Shown here piece after piece: positions 53,568 through 63,563 of a stretch of 64,000 bases of DNA (position 1 is the first letter of the stretch; every line of letters begins with the position of its first letter). The notes under the pieces were generated by a model. That model searched no databases. It saw only the letters and a list, made by a program, of their open reading frames with translations, and had not been told where the DNA came from. Origin of the DNA: G965261775 sp965261775 (GTDB taxonomy: Bacteria > Pseudomonadota > Gammaproteobacteria > Eutrophobiales > Eutrophobiaceae); NCBI GenBank assembly GCA_965261775.1, contig OZ253477.1, positions 1,674,001 through 1,738,000 on the forward strand. The letters are read 5' to 3'. The translations under genes were made by a program, and so were the position numbers.

Positions 53568-55757
53568 CTACATTATATCCTGCGGATCAATGTCCAGAGA
53601 CCATCTTACCTTTGATTTACCGAGTTCCAGTCCGGTCAGCCATTGATCCATATTTTTATGCAGATCATTTCTGTTCTCTGATTGAATGACCAACTGGTGA
53701 CGAAAGCGGCCGCTGCGTTTTTCAACGATGGCGGGTATGGGGCCGAACAGCTCAATTTTGTTACCTGATAACTGTGTTAATTGCATGGCGGCATCTTCCA
53801 GAAAGCGTTCCGAATCATGACTATTATGCGCTTCCGCTCTCAGCAAGGCCATATAGGTAGTAGGTGGTAATGCAGAAAGCTGCCGTTCTCGCAACAAGTC
53901 GTTGGAGAAGGCCCGATAGCCTTTTTGAATTAGCGTATGGAACAAGGGATGTTCAGGGTAATGTGTCTGGATGATCACCGTGCCGGGTGCCATCCCTCTA
54001 CCCGTGCGCCCGCTTACCTGCATAAGGAGTTGCGCGAGTCTTTCGCCGGCTCTGAAGTCGTTGGAAAACAGACCGCGATCTGCATCAATGATAGCCGTCA
54101 GTGTGACATCGGGGAAATGGTGTCCCTTGGATAACATCTGGGTGCCGATCAGAATATCTACTTCACCGGCGTGAACGCTTTTTAGCAGCGTTGTCAGTTT
54201 CCCCGATTTTCGCATGGTATCACGGTCTATTCGGGCGATATTGGTTTGCGGGAAGAGCGATTGCACCTGCTCTTCAATGCGTTCTGTTCCGTTTCCCAGT
54301 AACAAAAGCGCTTTATCGCATTGAGGGCAGTGCGTGATATTTTTTTTGCTACTGTTACAGTGGTGGCATTTCAGCTTGTTTGTTGTTTTATGGTAGGTAT
54401 AGGGTCGTTCGCAACGCGGACATTCAGCTTTCCACGCGCAATAATGACAATACAGATGAATAGCATAACCCCGTCGATTTAAAAAAAGTAACACTTGGTG
54501 GTTATTCTTTAGGTGTGTTTTAATCTCATTCACTAGCGTTTCCGATAAGGCGCCATTCACCTTTTTCCCACGCATATCCAGCAGACGAAACTCGGGCGGT
54601 TTGGAAGCGCCTGCTCTGGTAGTGAGTCGAATATGGATATAGTGTTTCTTTTTGACGTTATACAGTGACTCAAGCGAAGGAGTCGCGGAACCGAGGATAG
54701 CCTTCAGCCCGTCACGCGCCGCACGGGTAATCAGGATATCCCGTGCGCTGTAACGGAACCCGTCCTGCTGTTTATAAGATAAGTCATGTTCTTCATCGAT
54801 AATATACAAACCCGGATTGGCTAAAGGCGTCCATACGGCGGAGCGCGTGCCGACGATAATATTTGCTTCCCCTGAGCGTGCCTGTTGCCAGTAACGCAGG
54901 CGCTCGGAAGCGGACAGCGCGGAGTGTTGAACGGCAATGGCGGCATTAAACCGTTCCCCGAGACGTTGTAGTAGTTGTGGCATAAGGCCGATCTCTGGCA
55001 ACAGGATTAGACACTGTCTCCCCGTCTTGATAATGGATTTTATCAAAACCATATAGACCTCGGTTTTCCCGCTACCGGTAACCCCGTCAAGCAAATAAAC
55101 ACTGCTCTTGTTGTCAGTTTCAAGAATTGTGTCTACCGCCCTTTTTTGTTCTCCGTTGAGTACAACGTTACTGCTATTAATTTTAGCCCGGGCAGGCTTG
55201 CTTTTAATGATTAGTGCTTTTTTTACTAGCGTCTGTAATGATCTTCCGGCACTGGCGTAAAGTTGCCTGAGTTCAGTCTCGTCAACGGGGGTGTTTTTTT
55301 TTTGCAAGTAGCCCAATATCTGTGCCTGGGCAGGTGATATTTTACCTTCTTCTGGATTTGTCTGCTTTCCTGCATCGGATAACGTCCAGTAACTTCCATC
55401 AATATTATCTAGGGCACATTGCTTTCTTAATTTGACCGGAAGAATACCGAATATGACTTCGCCGACAGGATGATGGTAATAGCAGCTTGCCCATACGATG
55501 AAATTAAGGTGTCTCTGATCGATGAGAGGTTCATGATCTATGAGGCGGTTTATCGGTTTTATTTTTTTCCGTGGGTAGTCACTTTTGGTCGCGCATGAAA
55601 TAATCATGCCGGTGACATCCCCGCGCCTGCCGAAAGGGACGGAGACGCGCATACCAGGCAATGCCGTTCTTTGTTCCTGTTCTGACAGGGAATAATCGAA
55701 CAGGCGGCGTAATGGTGTGGCGACAGCAACGCGGATAACGGGTTTATCAGCGGGCAT
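53568..55757 (-). CDS. priA: Primosomal protein N' (PriA helicase)
   Basis: Restarts stalled replication forks. The 729-residue protein has the N-terminal DNA-binding domain, Walker A DGVTGSGKTEVYM (about 216-228), DEEHD, a zinc-binding cluster with four CxxC pairs (CHYCAWKAECPRCERPY, CHHCNSS, CPQCDK, between about 430 and 490), and the helicase C-terminal region (IGTQMLSKGHHFPDV, QVSGRTGRG). Confidence 0.97.
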   Translation of the reverse strand: MPADKPVIRVAVATPLRRLFDYSLSEQEQRTALPGMRVSVPFGRRGDVTGMIISCATKSDYPRKKIKPINRLIDHEPLIDQRHLNFIVWASCYYHHPVGEVIFGILPVKLRKQCALDNIDGSYWTLSDAGKQTNPEEGKISPAQAQILGYLQKKNTPVDETELRQLYASAGRSLQTLVKKALIIKSKPARAKINSSNVVLNGEQKRAVDTILETDNKSSVYLLDGVTGSGKTEVYMVLIKSIIKTGRQCLILLPEIGLMPQLLQRLGERFNAAIAVQHSALSASERLRYWQQARSGEANIIVGTRSAVWTPLANPGLYIIDEEHDLSYKQQDGFRYSARDILITRAARDGLKAILGSATPSLESLYNVKKKHYIHIRLTTRAGASKPPEFRLLDMRGKKVNGALSETLVNEIKTHLKNNHQVLLFLNRRGYAIHLYCHYCAWKAECPRCERPYTYHKTTNKLKCHHCNSSKKNITHCPQCDKALLLLGNGTERIEEQVQSLFPQTNIARIDRDTMRKSGKLTTLLKSVHAGEVDILIGTQMLSKGHHFPDVTLTAIIDADRGLFSNDFRAGERLAQLLMQVSGRTGRGMAPGTVIIQTHYPEHPLFHTLIQKGYRAFSNDLLRERQLSALPPTTYMALLRAEAHNSHDSERFLEDAAMQLTQLSGNKIELFGPIPAIVEKRSGRFRHQLVIQSENRNDLHKNMDQWLTGLELGKSKVRWSLDIDPQDIM

Positions 55758-55795
55758 TATAGCTGGCCTTTCGTCCGAATAAGCAAGCGTAGCAA

Positions 55796-58273
55796 CTAAA
55801 ATAGCTGTTCAGGAATTGAGTCTGAGACGGATTCTCGTAAAAAATCATCGGCCTGTTTTTTTCCAACAACGGATTTCGGTATATTCCCGGGTTTGAAGAC
55901 TTCAAAGAGACCTTTCGGATTATCTGGACTTGTCGGTAGCCCTGTATCGGGATCAATCAATACATTGATCAGACTGTCGGGCTTGGTTACGATGGCCTCG
56001 GGTGTATCTCCAAGCGCCACCCTCATGTAGTCCACCCACATGGGTAATGCCGCCCGCGCCCCCGTTTCATTAGCGCCCATGGGCGTGAACTTATCAAAGC
56101 CGACCCAGCAGACCGTTACGATGTTGGAATTGAAACCCGAGAACCAAGTGTCATGTTGGTCATTGGTCGTCCCGGTTTTTCCAGACAAATCGCGACGGTT
56201 AAGCGCCAATGCACGTTTTCCGGTTCCGCGTCGGATGACATCACGCAGCATGGAGTTCATTATCCAGATATTTTCCGTGCTGATCACTTTTGGCGCGATA
56301 TTGTCATTGGTTTCCGGTTCCAAATCATTATCTTTTTCTACTGCGATTTCTGTCGCATCATTTTCCATTACCTCGTCAATACATTTGTCACAGGCAGTGG
56401 TGGGCGAGGTTTTATACATCATTTCATGGTCATAGGTTTCAATCCGGTCAATATAATAAGGTTCAATTAAATGTCCGCCATTTGCGAACACGCTGTAGGC
56501 CCTGACGAGTTCCCACGGTGATACTTCGGCACTGCCCAGAGCAAGCGATAAATTGTTGGGTAACTGAGTGGTGCTGAAACCGAATTTTTTGAGATGTTCC
56601 AAAGTAGAAGGAAGCCCTATCAAGTGTAATAATCTGACTGACACGAGATTGACCGAATGTGTCAGGGCCTCCCTGAGCCGGATAGGCCCACGGCTTTCCC
56701 CGCTGTAGTTTTTGGGACGCCACTCATTTTTAATCCCCAAGTCGTCAAACACAATCGGGGCATCGTTAATGATCGTGGCCGCAGTTTTCCCCGCCTCAAT
56801 AGCGGCGGAGTAGATAAAGGGTTTAAAGCCCGACCCAGCTTGTCTTTTCGCTTGGGTAACCCGGTTAAAATTGTTTTTATAAAAGTTAAATCCACCCGTC
56901 AATGCCAATATTGCGCCGTCAGAAGGGTCGAGCGAGATCAGTGCTCCCTCAATCTCGGGTATTTGTGACAACTTCCAGTGCCCCGTTTCTGTTTCGGTCA
57001 GGCGAATTATGTTTCCCACTTTTACGATCTCTTCGGCGGAATTGGGGGTATTCCCTCGGCGATTTTCCGTAATGTATTTTCTAGCCCATTCCAGCCCCTT
57101 CCAAGACACCTCAATTTGACCGATGCCAGAGAGATAAACATCTATTGATCTTTCACTAACCCGGGTAACCAAAGCAGGGTAAAGATTGTCAACTGCTGAA
57201 AAATCGTCTAGTAAAATGTCGAGTTCTTCAGCGGGTTTTGTCTGGTCATATTCAATATGACCTTCCGCCCCACGGTAACCGTGGCGTTCATCATAGTTAA
57301 CGAGTGCCTTCTTTAAAGCCTGATTGGCCGCATGCTGATGTTGGTCTTTCACTGTCGTTGTTACGATTAATCCGTCGTTATAAATATTCTTACCGTGTTT
57401 TTCAATCAGGTTGCTCCTGACCATCTCGGCAACATAGGGAGCCTTAATTCTGATTGATGCGCTGTGTATGGAAGCGGTAACAGGTGTAGCCATCGCTGTT
57501 TTATATTCATCGTCGTTGATGTAATCAAGTGTCCGCATCCTTTGTAAAACATAATTTCTGCGTATTAACGATTTCTCCGGATTTTTGACGGGATTTATCG
57601 TAGATGGCGCTTTGGGTAAAGCGGCCAGCATCGCTAGTTGCGGTAGTGTCAATTCACCTATATCTTTGCCATAGTAAACGGTTGCCGCCGCGCCGACGCC
57701 GTAGGCGCGCTGACCGAGATAAATTTTGTTCAAGTAAAGTTCAAGGATATCGTCTTTGCTTAATTCCCGTTCGATCTTTAATGCCAGCAGTATTTCGCTT
57801 AATTTCCTGCGATATGTTTTTTCTCTGTTCAGAAAAAAATTTCTGGCGACCTGCATCGTTATCGTACTGCCCCCTTGCGCCTTTTCGCCTGTTTTCAACA
57901 ACAGATATGCTGCTCTGACCAATCCCGGCCAATCAACGCCGGGATGCGTATAAAAGCGATCATCTTCTGCCGCTAGAAAAGCCTCAATCAGTTTTGGAGG
58001 AACATTATCAATGTCCAAAGGCGTGCGTCTTTTTTCGCCAAATTCGGCAATCAGGGATAAATCAGAGCTGTAAATTCTTAATGGAACTTGCATCCGGACA
58101 TTTTCCAGAGTGTAAATGTCTGGCAGTGTGGGTATCACATACCATAATATGATCATCCCGGTCACCATGATTAGAAGCAACGTAGAAAGGAAAAAATTAA
58201 AGAGGAGATGTAATATTCTAATATAATAGTGACAAAGCAGGGTGACCCAATAATTTTTCTTTAATTTGTGCAT
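55796..58273 (-). CDS. mrcA: Penicillin-binding protein 1A (bifunctional transglycosylase/transpeptidase)
   Basis: Synthesises and cross-links peptidoglycan. The 825-residue protein has an N-terminal membrane anchor (about 17-45), the GT51 glycosyltransferase motifs EAFLAAEDDRFYTHPGVD and GGSTITMQVARNFFL (about 90-150), and a class-A transpeptidase domain with SGFKPF (SxxK), SVN (SxN) and KTGTTN (KTG). It is divergent from pilM across 180 bp, a common gammaproteobacterial arrangement. Confidence 0.96.
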   Translation of the reverse strand: MHKLKKNYWVTLLCHYYIRILHLLFNFFLSTLLLIMVTGMIILWYVIPTLPDIYTLENVRMQVPLRIYSSDLSLIAEFGEKRRTPLDIDNVPPKLIEAFLAAEDDRFYTHPGVDWPGLVRAAYLLLKTGEKAQGGSTITMQVARNFFLNREKTYRRKLSEILLALKIERELSKDDILELYLNKIYLGQRAYGVGAAATVYYGKDIGELTLPQLAMLAALPKAPSTINPVKNPEKSLIRRNYVLQRMRTLDYINDDEYKTAMATPVTASIHSASIRIKAPYVAEMVRSNLIEKHGKNIYNDGLIVTTTVKDQHQHAANQALKKALVNYDERHGYRGAEGHIEYDQTKPAEELDILLDDFSAVDNLYPALVTRVSERSIDVYLSGIGQIEVSWKGLEWARKYITENRRGNTPNSAEEIVKVGNIIRLTETETGHWKLSQIPEIEGALISLDPSDGAILALTGGFNFYKNNFNRVTQAKRQAGSGFKPFIYSAAIEAGKTAATIINDAPIVFDDLGIKNEWRPKNYSGESRGPIRLREALTHSVNLVSVRLLHLIGLPSTLEHLKKFGFSTTQLPNNLSLALGSAEVSPWELVRAYSVFANGGHLIEPYYIDRIETYDHEMMYKTSPTTACDKCIDEVMENDATEIAVEKDNDLEPETNDNIAPKVISTENIWIMNSMLRDVIRRGTGKRALALNRRDLSGKTGTTNDQHDTWFSGFNSNIVTVCWVGFDKFTPMGANETGARAALPMWVDYMRVALGDTPEAIVTKPDSLINVLIDPDTGLPTSPDNPKGLFEVFKPGNIPKSVVGKKQADDFLRESVSDSIPEQLF

Positions 58274-58328
58274 TTAAATTGCAATCTTTAGTTAAAAAAG
58301 CCAAAATTTGTTGTTTTTTGCATTTTTA

Positions 58329-58357
58329 TTGACTATGGTTCTGTGAAAGCTTGTTAA
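58329..58357 (+). promoter_or_regulatory. Candidate promoter of pilMNOPQ
   Basis: TTGACT (58329-58334), 17-base spacer, TGTTAA (58352-58357). The -35 is good and the -10 is weak. The rest of the mrcA-pilM intergenic region is very AT-rich and contains other possible -10 boxes. Confidence 0.4.
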
Positions 58358-58453
58358 AGTATGAGTTAATAAATCAAAATGTTATATTATTTATTATGTA
58401 TACAATAACAACAGCTTGTAAATTTACGATACTGAACTTGAAGGGAAGAGATT

Positions 58454-59518
58454 GTGTTTTCATTTAAGAAAAAAGCAGGTTCTATCTTAGGGGTAGATAT
58501 TAGTGCAACTGCAATAAAATTGCTTGAGTTAAGCCGTAGCGGCAATAAATACCGCATTGAAGGCTATGCTGTAGAGGCATTGCCTCCTAATTCGGTTTCA
58601 GACAAAACAATAAACGATGTTGAGCAGGTCGGCGCGGCCATTGCCAGGGCCGTGAAAAGGGCGAATACGAAGGCCAAGAAGGCTGCTATTGCCGTCTCGG
58701 GTTCTTCTGTTATCACTAAAGTTATCAGCATGCCTGCTGGATTGTCTGATGATGATATGGAAAGCCAAATTCAGGTTGAAGCTGATCAATATATTCCTTT
58801 CCCGCTTGAAGAAGTGGTGATGGACTTCAGGGTAATTGGTCCCTCAAAAGAGGGGGGTGATAGGGTAGATGTACTGTTGGCTGCTTCACGCAATGAAATA
58901 GTCGATAATATTGTCGCGGCTATTGATGCAGGTGGTCTTGAGGCCAAGGTAGTTGATATAGAGTCTCTTGTCATTGAAAATGTCGTTAACCTGATTGCCA
59001 GCGACCCTTCCAGCGGTATTTCCACGGGTGTCACAGCCGTTGCGGACGTTGGTTTAATGGCGACAGTATTTAATGTGATAGAAGACAGGAAGACGATTTA
59101 TTCTCGTGAAGAATCTTTTGGCGGTTCCCAGTTGACTCAGGATATTCAACAGCGTTATGGTTTGTCATATGAGGAAGCTGATCGCGCCAAATTGAACGAT
59201 AGCAGTTTGCCCGAAAATTACAAAACAGAAGTTCTTGAATTGTTTAAACAGAATATGGCTTCACAAATAGCGCGTGCGTTGCAGTTCTTTTTTGCATCCA
59301 GTCAGGTTGCGAGTATAGACCATTTGGTTTTGGCTGGCGGTTGCGCCTCAATAGCAGGTATTGCAGAGTCGGTTCAATCGAAGCTTGGGATTCATTCTAT
59401 CGTTGCAAATCCTTTTTCTGGTATGGCTATGGCATCAAGGGTTCCCGCGCAAGTTTTGATGAATAATGCGCCAGCAATGGCGACTGCCTGTGGTCTTGCT
59501 TTAAGAGGATACTCATAA
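58454..59518 (+). CDS. pilM: Type IV pilus assembly protein PilM
   Basis: Cytoplasmic actin-like ATPase that links the PilB/PilT motors to PilN. The 354-residue protein has the actin-like nucleotide motifs ILGVDISATAIKLLEL near the start, VADVGLMATVFNV, and the adenosine motif LAGGCASIAGI. GTG 58454 is preceded by GAAGGGAAGAG. First gene of a tightly overlapping operon (1-4 bp overlaps through pilP). Confidence 0.96.
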   Translation: MFSFKKKAGSILGVDISATAIKLLELSRSGNKYRIEGYAVEALPPNSVSDKTINDVEQVGAAIARAVKRANTKAKKAAIAVSGSSVITKVISMPAGLSDDDMESQIQVEADQYIPFPLEEVVMDFRVIGPSKEGGDRVDVLLAASRNEIVDNIVAAIDAGGLEAKVVDIESLVIENVVNLIASDPSSGISTGVTAVADVGLMATVFNVIEDRKTIYSREESFGGSQLTQDIQQRYGLSYEEADRAKLNDSSLPENYKTEVLELFKQNMASQIARALQFFFASSQVASIDHLVLAGGCASIAGIAESVQSKLGIHSIVANPFSGMAMASRVPAQVLMNNAPAMATACGLALRGYS

Positions 59519-60087
59519 TGTCTGGAATCAATTTACTCCCGTGGCGGGAGGAGTTACGAAAAGAATTACAAACTCAGTTTTTTGTTACATCTGGGTTTGT
59601 TGCTCTTTTTGCGGTGGTAGTGTGGCTTTCTTTGCATTTTTATCATAAGCAGCTTCTTGAGGTTGGTAACTGGAGAATAGACTATATACAGCAACAGATT
59701 GTACTGGTTGATAAAAAAATAAAAGAAATAGAAGAGCTCGAAAAAGAAAAGCAGCGATTATTGTCTCGTATGCGCTCCATTGAAGAATTACAAGTTAACC
59801 GCCCGCTTGTTGTCAGGTTGTTTGATGAGATCGTGCTCAGTTTGCCGGAGGGGGTGACAGTTACCAATGTTGAACAAAAAGGAAACGTAGTGACTATCCA
59901 GGGTTTGGCTCAGTCTAATGCGCGTGTGTCCTCTTTTATGAGACAACTGGAATCTTCTGAGTGGTTGACAAATCCGCAACTGAAAATAATCAGGGAGTCA
60001 GATAAAGGAGGGAATAAGCCCGTAAACAGTTTTGTTTTGACTGTTAGGCAAGTGATGCAGAAAGGTGAGGAGACAGGAGACGTATGA
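59518..60087 (+). CDS. pilN: Type IV pilus assembly protein PilN
   Basis: Bitopic inner-membrane protein whose N-terminal INLLPWREE motif binds PilM. The 189-residue protein shows exactly this start (GINLLPWREELRKE), one membrane segment (about 21-43), a coiled coil (DKKIKEIEELEKEKQRLL) and a periplasmic ferredoxin-like domain. It overlaps pilM by one base and pilO by four. Confidence 0.96.
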   Translation: MSGINLLPWREELRKELQTQFFVTSGFVALFAVVVWLSLHFYHKQLLEVGNWRIDYIQQQIVLVDKKIKEIEELEKEKQRLLSRMRSIEELQVNRPLVVRLFDEIVLSLPEGVTVTNVEQKGNVVTIQGLAQSNARVSSFMRQLESSEWLTNPQLKIIRESDKGGNKPVNSFVLTVRQVMQKGEETGDV

Positions 60088-60698
60088 GTATAATTGACGA
60101 TATTAGTAATCTTGATCCTAGTAATCCCGGTCTTTGGCCTGTCCCTGTGCAGGTCGTTGTCTTTGTTATCTTATTTGCAGTTGTGGTTGCTATGGGCTGG
60201 CAAATAGATATCACAAAGCAGCGTGATGAGATCAGAGGATTGGAGCAGCAGGAAAAAGAACAGCTCAGCATACTTGAGGTTCGGCAGAAAAAAGCGGCAA
60301 ATCTGAATATATTGAAACAGCAACTGAAGGAAATAGAGCAGTCTTTTGGTGATATGCTTAGACAATTGCCGAATGAAACGGAAGTGGCTGGTTTATTGAT
60401 TGATATTTCACAAACAGGCCTTGCAGCAGGGCTTGAATTTAAGCTTTTTGAACCTAAAGGTGAGGTATTGAAGGAGTTTTATGCGGAGTTGCCGATTAAT
60501 ATTTCTGTTGTCGGCGGTTATCATCAGTTTGGTGATTTTGTAAGTGGCATTGCGGCTTTGCCCCGGATTGTTACCAACCATGACATAAGTATCACGACAT
60601 TAGGAGAGCAGGACAGTGCTACTCCTAAGCTCACAATGAATACCGTGGCAAAAACGTATAGGGCTTTGGAAAGCGATGAAGGCAGCGAGAACCAGTGA
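60084..60698 (+). CDS. pilO: Type IV pilus assembly protein PilO
   Basis: Inner-membrane alignment-complex partner of PilN. The 204-residue protein has a short cytoplasmic N-terminus (NPGLWPVPVQ), a membrane segment (about 18-34), a coiled coil (roughly 37-85) and a periplasmic domain with LPNETEVAGLLIDISQTGL, the conserved PilO segment. It overlaps pilN and pilP. Confidence 0.95.
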   Translation: MSIIDDISNLDPSNPGLWPVPVQVVVFVILFAVVVAMGWQIDITKQRDEIRGLEQQEKEQLSILEVRQKKAANLNILKQQLKEIEQSFGDMLRQLPNETEVAGLLIDISQTGLAAGLEFKLFEPKGEVLKEFYAELPINISVVGGYHQFGDFVSGIAALPRIVTNHDISITTLGEQDSATPKLTMNTVAKTYRALESDEGSENQ

Positions 60699-61264
60699 CT
60701 ATGAAAACTAAAATCGGATATACGATATCATTAATTTGTTTATTAGCTGGAATACTATCGGGTTGTGTTTCGAGAAATATCAGTGATCTTGAAAATCAAA
60801 TTTCCGATATAATGGCAAGGCAGGGCGGAGATATTGAACCGTTGCCAGAAGTAGATCCTTATGATGCTTATACGTATCAATCTGGAAATTTGGAAAAACG
60901 TAGTCCTTTTAAGCTTTTTTATGTCTCCGATATTTCTGGAACCAGTGGTAAAAACGGTCTTGATGTCAGTTTAACGGAAGAGATGGAACGCGAAATAAAT
61001 AATCGAAATCGTGAAGAACTTGAGCAGTTTGAACTTGATAGCTTGCGTATGGTGGGTGTAATGGATAATAAGGCTAGCAACTGGGGCGTTGTTTTGGCCC
61101 CTGATGGTATAGTCCATCGCGTCAGAGTTGGGAACTATATGGGGACCAATATAGGTAAGATTATGAATATTTCTGAAGCTCGAATTGATCTTAGAGAAAT
61201 TATTCAGGACAGCAATGGACGCTGGGAAGAACGGAAGGCCGCGCTCGCTCTCATTGAGGAGTAA
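60695..61264 (+). CDS. pilP: Type IV pilus assembly lipoprotein PilP
   Basis: Inner-membrane lipoprotein connecting PilNO to the PilQ secretin. The 189-residue protein has a lipobox (LAGILSGC, Cys24), an unstructured linker, and the beta-sandwich domain (SLRMVGVMDNKASNWGVVLAPDGIVHRV, shortened, then GNYMGTNIGKI) typical of PilP. Confidence 0.95.
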   Translation: MTMKTKIGYTISLICLLAGILSGCVSRNISDLENQISDIMARQGGDIEPLPEVDPYDAYTYQSGNLEKRSPFKLFYVSDISGTSGKNGLDVSLTEEMEREINNRNREELEQFELDSLRMVGVMDNKASNWGVVLAPDGIVHRVRVGNYMGTNIGKIMNISEARIDLREIIQDSNGRWEERKAALALIEE

Positions 61265-61349
61265 AAAATAACTGACGATTGTGGGAGGGTATTTAGCAGA
61301 TGGAGCAGGTTAAATGTATTATTTTTTATTTCATAAAGGTTAAGAGACC

Positions 61350-63452
61350 ATGAAAATTAAATTTAAAAGATTAATTTGGTTGGTGTTTATTGTCGTTGGT
61401 TCGCATTTGATCAGCGCTGTTGCATATTCCATTTCTTTGGATGATGTCAGTTTTGTATCGCTACCTGGAGACAGGTCTCAAATCAAATTGATTTTGTCTG
61501 AGCCTCCAACGACCGAGCCTTTGGATTTTAATATTGCCAATCCTGCGAGGATTGCTATTGATCTTCCCGGTACCACACTGAATCTGGAAAATAAGTTCCA
61601 GAATATTGGTATTGGAATGGTAAATAGCTTTAATGCTGTTGAATCTGCTGGCAGAACCCGCGTGGTAATAAATCTTACTCGTTCCGTTCCGTACGATCTG
61701 GTGGTTGAAGAGAACAGTGTTGTGCTAACAATAGAATCAGATGTTGGTTCAACAGAAAGCAATGATGGGGGTGGCGCTATTGTAGCAGATAGTGGTTTTT
61801 CCCCGGAAGTCGACAGAGGTAGTTTGGAAAGCATTGATTTCCGAAGAGGTGAAGGTGGTGAAGGCAGAATAATTGTCAATCTGTCAGACTCTTCTATTCC
61901 TGTTGATATGGGATTTGAAGGTGGTAAAGTTACCGTCAACTTTATTGGGGCCCAGTTACCTGAACATCTTGACAGAAAGCTGGATGTGATCGATTTCGCG
62001 ACTCCCGTAAAGGAGATTGATACCACATCCCGAGGTGATAATACCGTTATGAAGATAACGACAGTATCGCAAGATTATGATCATCTGGCTTATCAGTCTG
62101 ACGACAGGTATACAATAGAGTTTAAACCTTTGACTAGCGAAGAGGTAGAAGAAAGTAGAAAGGATAAATTTACCGGTGAGCGTTTATCATTAAATTTTCA
62201 GAATATTGAAGTCAGGGCTGTATTACAATTACTTGCTGATTTTACGGGGTTTAATCTGGTTGCCAGTGATACGGTTGGTGGCAGTATTACTTTACGTCTA
62301 AAGAATGTGCCGTGGGACCAGGCGTTGGATATTATTCTCAGGAACCAGGGTCTTGCAAAACGCCAGGTTGGTAATGTTATCACGGTTGCACCAGCTGAAG
62401 AGATTGCGGCCCGGGAGCGGCTTGAACTAGAGGCCAAACGCCAGATTGAAGAGCTTGCTCCTTTAAGAACAGAATTTGTACAGGTGAATTATGCGGATGC
62501 TGAAGATATAGCCAGTCTGGTACGCACGGGGGAAAGTAATTTACTTTCCGAACGGGGAAATATCTCGGTTGATAGCAGGACTAATACCCTGATTATTCAG
62601 GATGTTTCCATTAGTTTGCAGGCCATTCGCAGTTTGATTGAAAAACTGGATATCCCCGTCAGGCAGGTACTCATTGAATCACGTATCGTTAATGCAGATG
62701 AAACCTTTATGAAGGATATCGGGGCGCGTTTTGGTTACAGCAAGGATACCGGAGGACTTGGGGGTGATGGAGGTGTCCTTATTGGCGGTGGTCAGGCTGG
62801 TTTCTACACCCCAGGTGATGATGCTCCTACAATTTTGCCTGTTGGAGATGAGGATAATTTCGAGGGCCTGATAGTTGATTTGCCTGCTAACCCGACAGAT
62901 GCTTCGTCTCTGGCGCTTATAGCAGGCAAAGTCGGTTCTTATCTGTTACAGCTGGAATTGTCTGCTCTGATCGCTGAAGGCCGTGGCGAAGACATTGCCA
63001 GTCCGAGGGTTATTACGGCTAATCAGAGTGAAGCAGTTATTGAGTCCGGTGTGGAAATACCTTATCAGGAAGCCACATCAAGTGGTGCGACCAACGTCTC
63101 TTTCAAGGACGCCGTGCTCAGATTGCGTGTTACGCCGCATATTACTCCGGATGATCGAATCATCATGGACCTCAAGGTGGATCAGGATACCGTCAGTGCC
63201 ACCAGGATCCTTGGTGTGCCCGCTATCAATACACGTAGTGTAACCACGCAGGTATTGGTCGATAATGGTGAAACGGTTGTTTTAGGAGGTGTGTATTCAT
63301 CTTCTGATAGACTATCTGTTGATAAAACACCTTTTTTTGGTGATTTGCCCTATGTCGGGTTCTTGTTTAAAAGAACAGCTACCGATATAACGAAAAGTGA
63401 ATTGTTGATATTCATCACGCCAAAAATTATTAAAGAAGGCCTTAAAATCTAA
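61350..63452 (+). CDS. pilQ: Type IV pilus secretin PilQ
   Basis: Outer-membrane channel for the pilus. The 700-residue protein has a signal peptide (about 1-25), two N-terminal AMIN-type beta domains (about 30-250), an STN/N0 and N1 region (LSLNFQNIEVRAVLQLLADF near 276-295, and the KH-like part), and the secretin pore domain with VLIESRIV, ASPRVITANQSEAVIESG and TQVLVDNGETVVLGGVY. It starts behind AAAGG, 85 bp after pilP. Confidence 0.97.
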   Translation: MKIKFKRLIWLVFIVVGSHLISAVAYSISLDDVSFVSLPGDRSQIKLILSEPPTTEPLDFNIANPARIAIDLPGTTLNLENKFQNIGIGMVNSFNAVESAGRTRVVINLTRSVPYDLVVEENSVVLTIESDVGSTESNDGGGAIVADSGFSPEVDRGSLESIDFRRGEGGEGRIIVNLSDSSIPVDMGFEGGKVTVNFIGAQLPEHLDRKLDVIDFATPVKEIDTTSRGDNTVMKITTVSQDYDHLAYQSDDRYTIEFKPLTSEEVEESRKDKFTGERLSLNFQNIEVRAVLQLLADFTGFNLVASDTVGGSITLRLKNVPWDQALDIILRNQGLAKRQVGNVITVAPAEEIAARERLELEAKRQIEELAPLRTEFVQVNYADAEDIASLVRTGESNLLSERGNISVDSRTNTLIIQDVSISLQAIRSLIEKLDIPVRQVLIESRIVNADETFMKDIGARFGYSKDTGGLGGDGGVLIGGGQAGFYTPGDDAPTILPVGDEDNFEGLIVDLPANPTDASSLALIAGKVGSYLLQLELSALIAEGRGEDIASPRVITANQSEAVIESGVEIPYQEATSSGATNVSFKDAVLRLRVTPHITPDDRIIMDLKVDQDTVSATRILGVPAINTRSVTTQVLVDNGETVVLGGVYSSSDRLSVDKTPFFGDLPYVGFLFKRTATDITKSELLIFITPKIIKEGLKI

Positions 63453-63476
63453 ATAAAATTGCATGTCGTTTGTTGG

Positions 63477-63514
63477 AGGATATGTCCTTCTTAAGGAAGA
63501 CATATCCTTTTTTT
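63477..63514 (+). terminator. Intrinsic terminator after pilQ
   Basis: Left arm AGGATATGTC(C)TTC and right arm GAAGACATATCCT form a 13-pair stem with one bulged C and a five-base loop, followed by a run of T (63508-63514). It ends the pilMNOPQ transcript ahead of aroK, possibly with read-through. Confidence 0.85.
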
Positions 63515-63563
63515 ATGGAAGTAGAAAAGCTAATGATGACCATGATCCTGGCGATGTTGACAC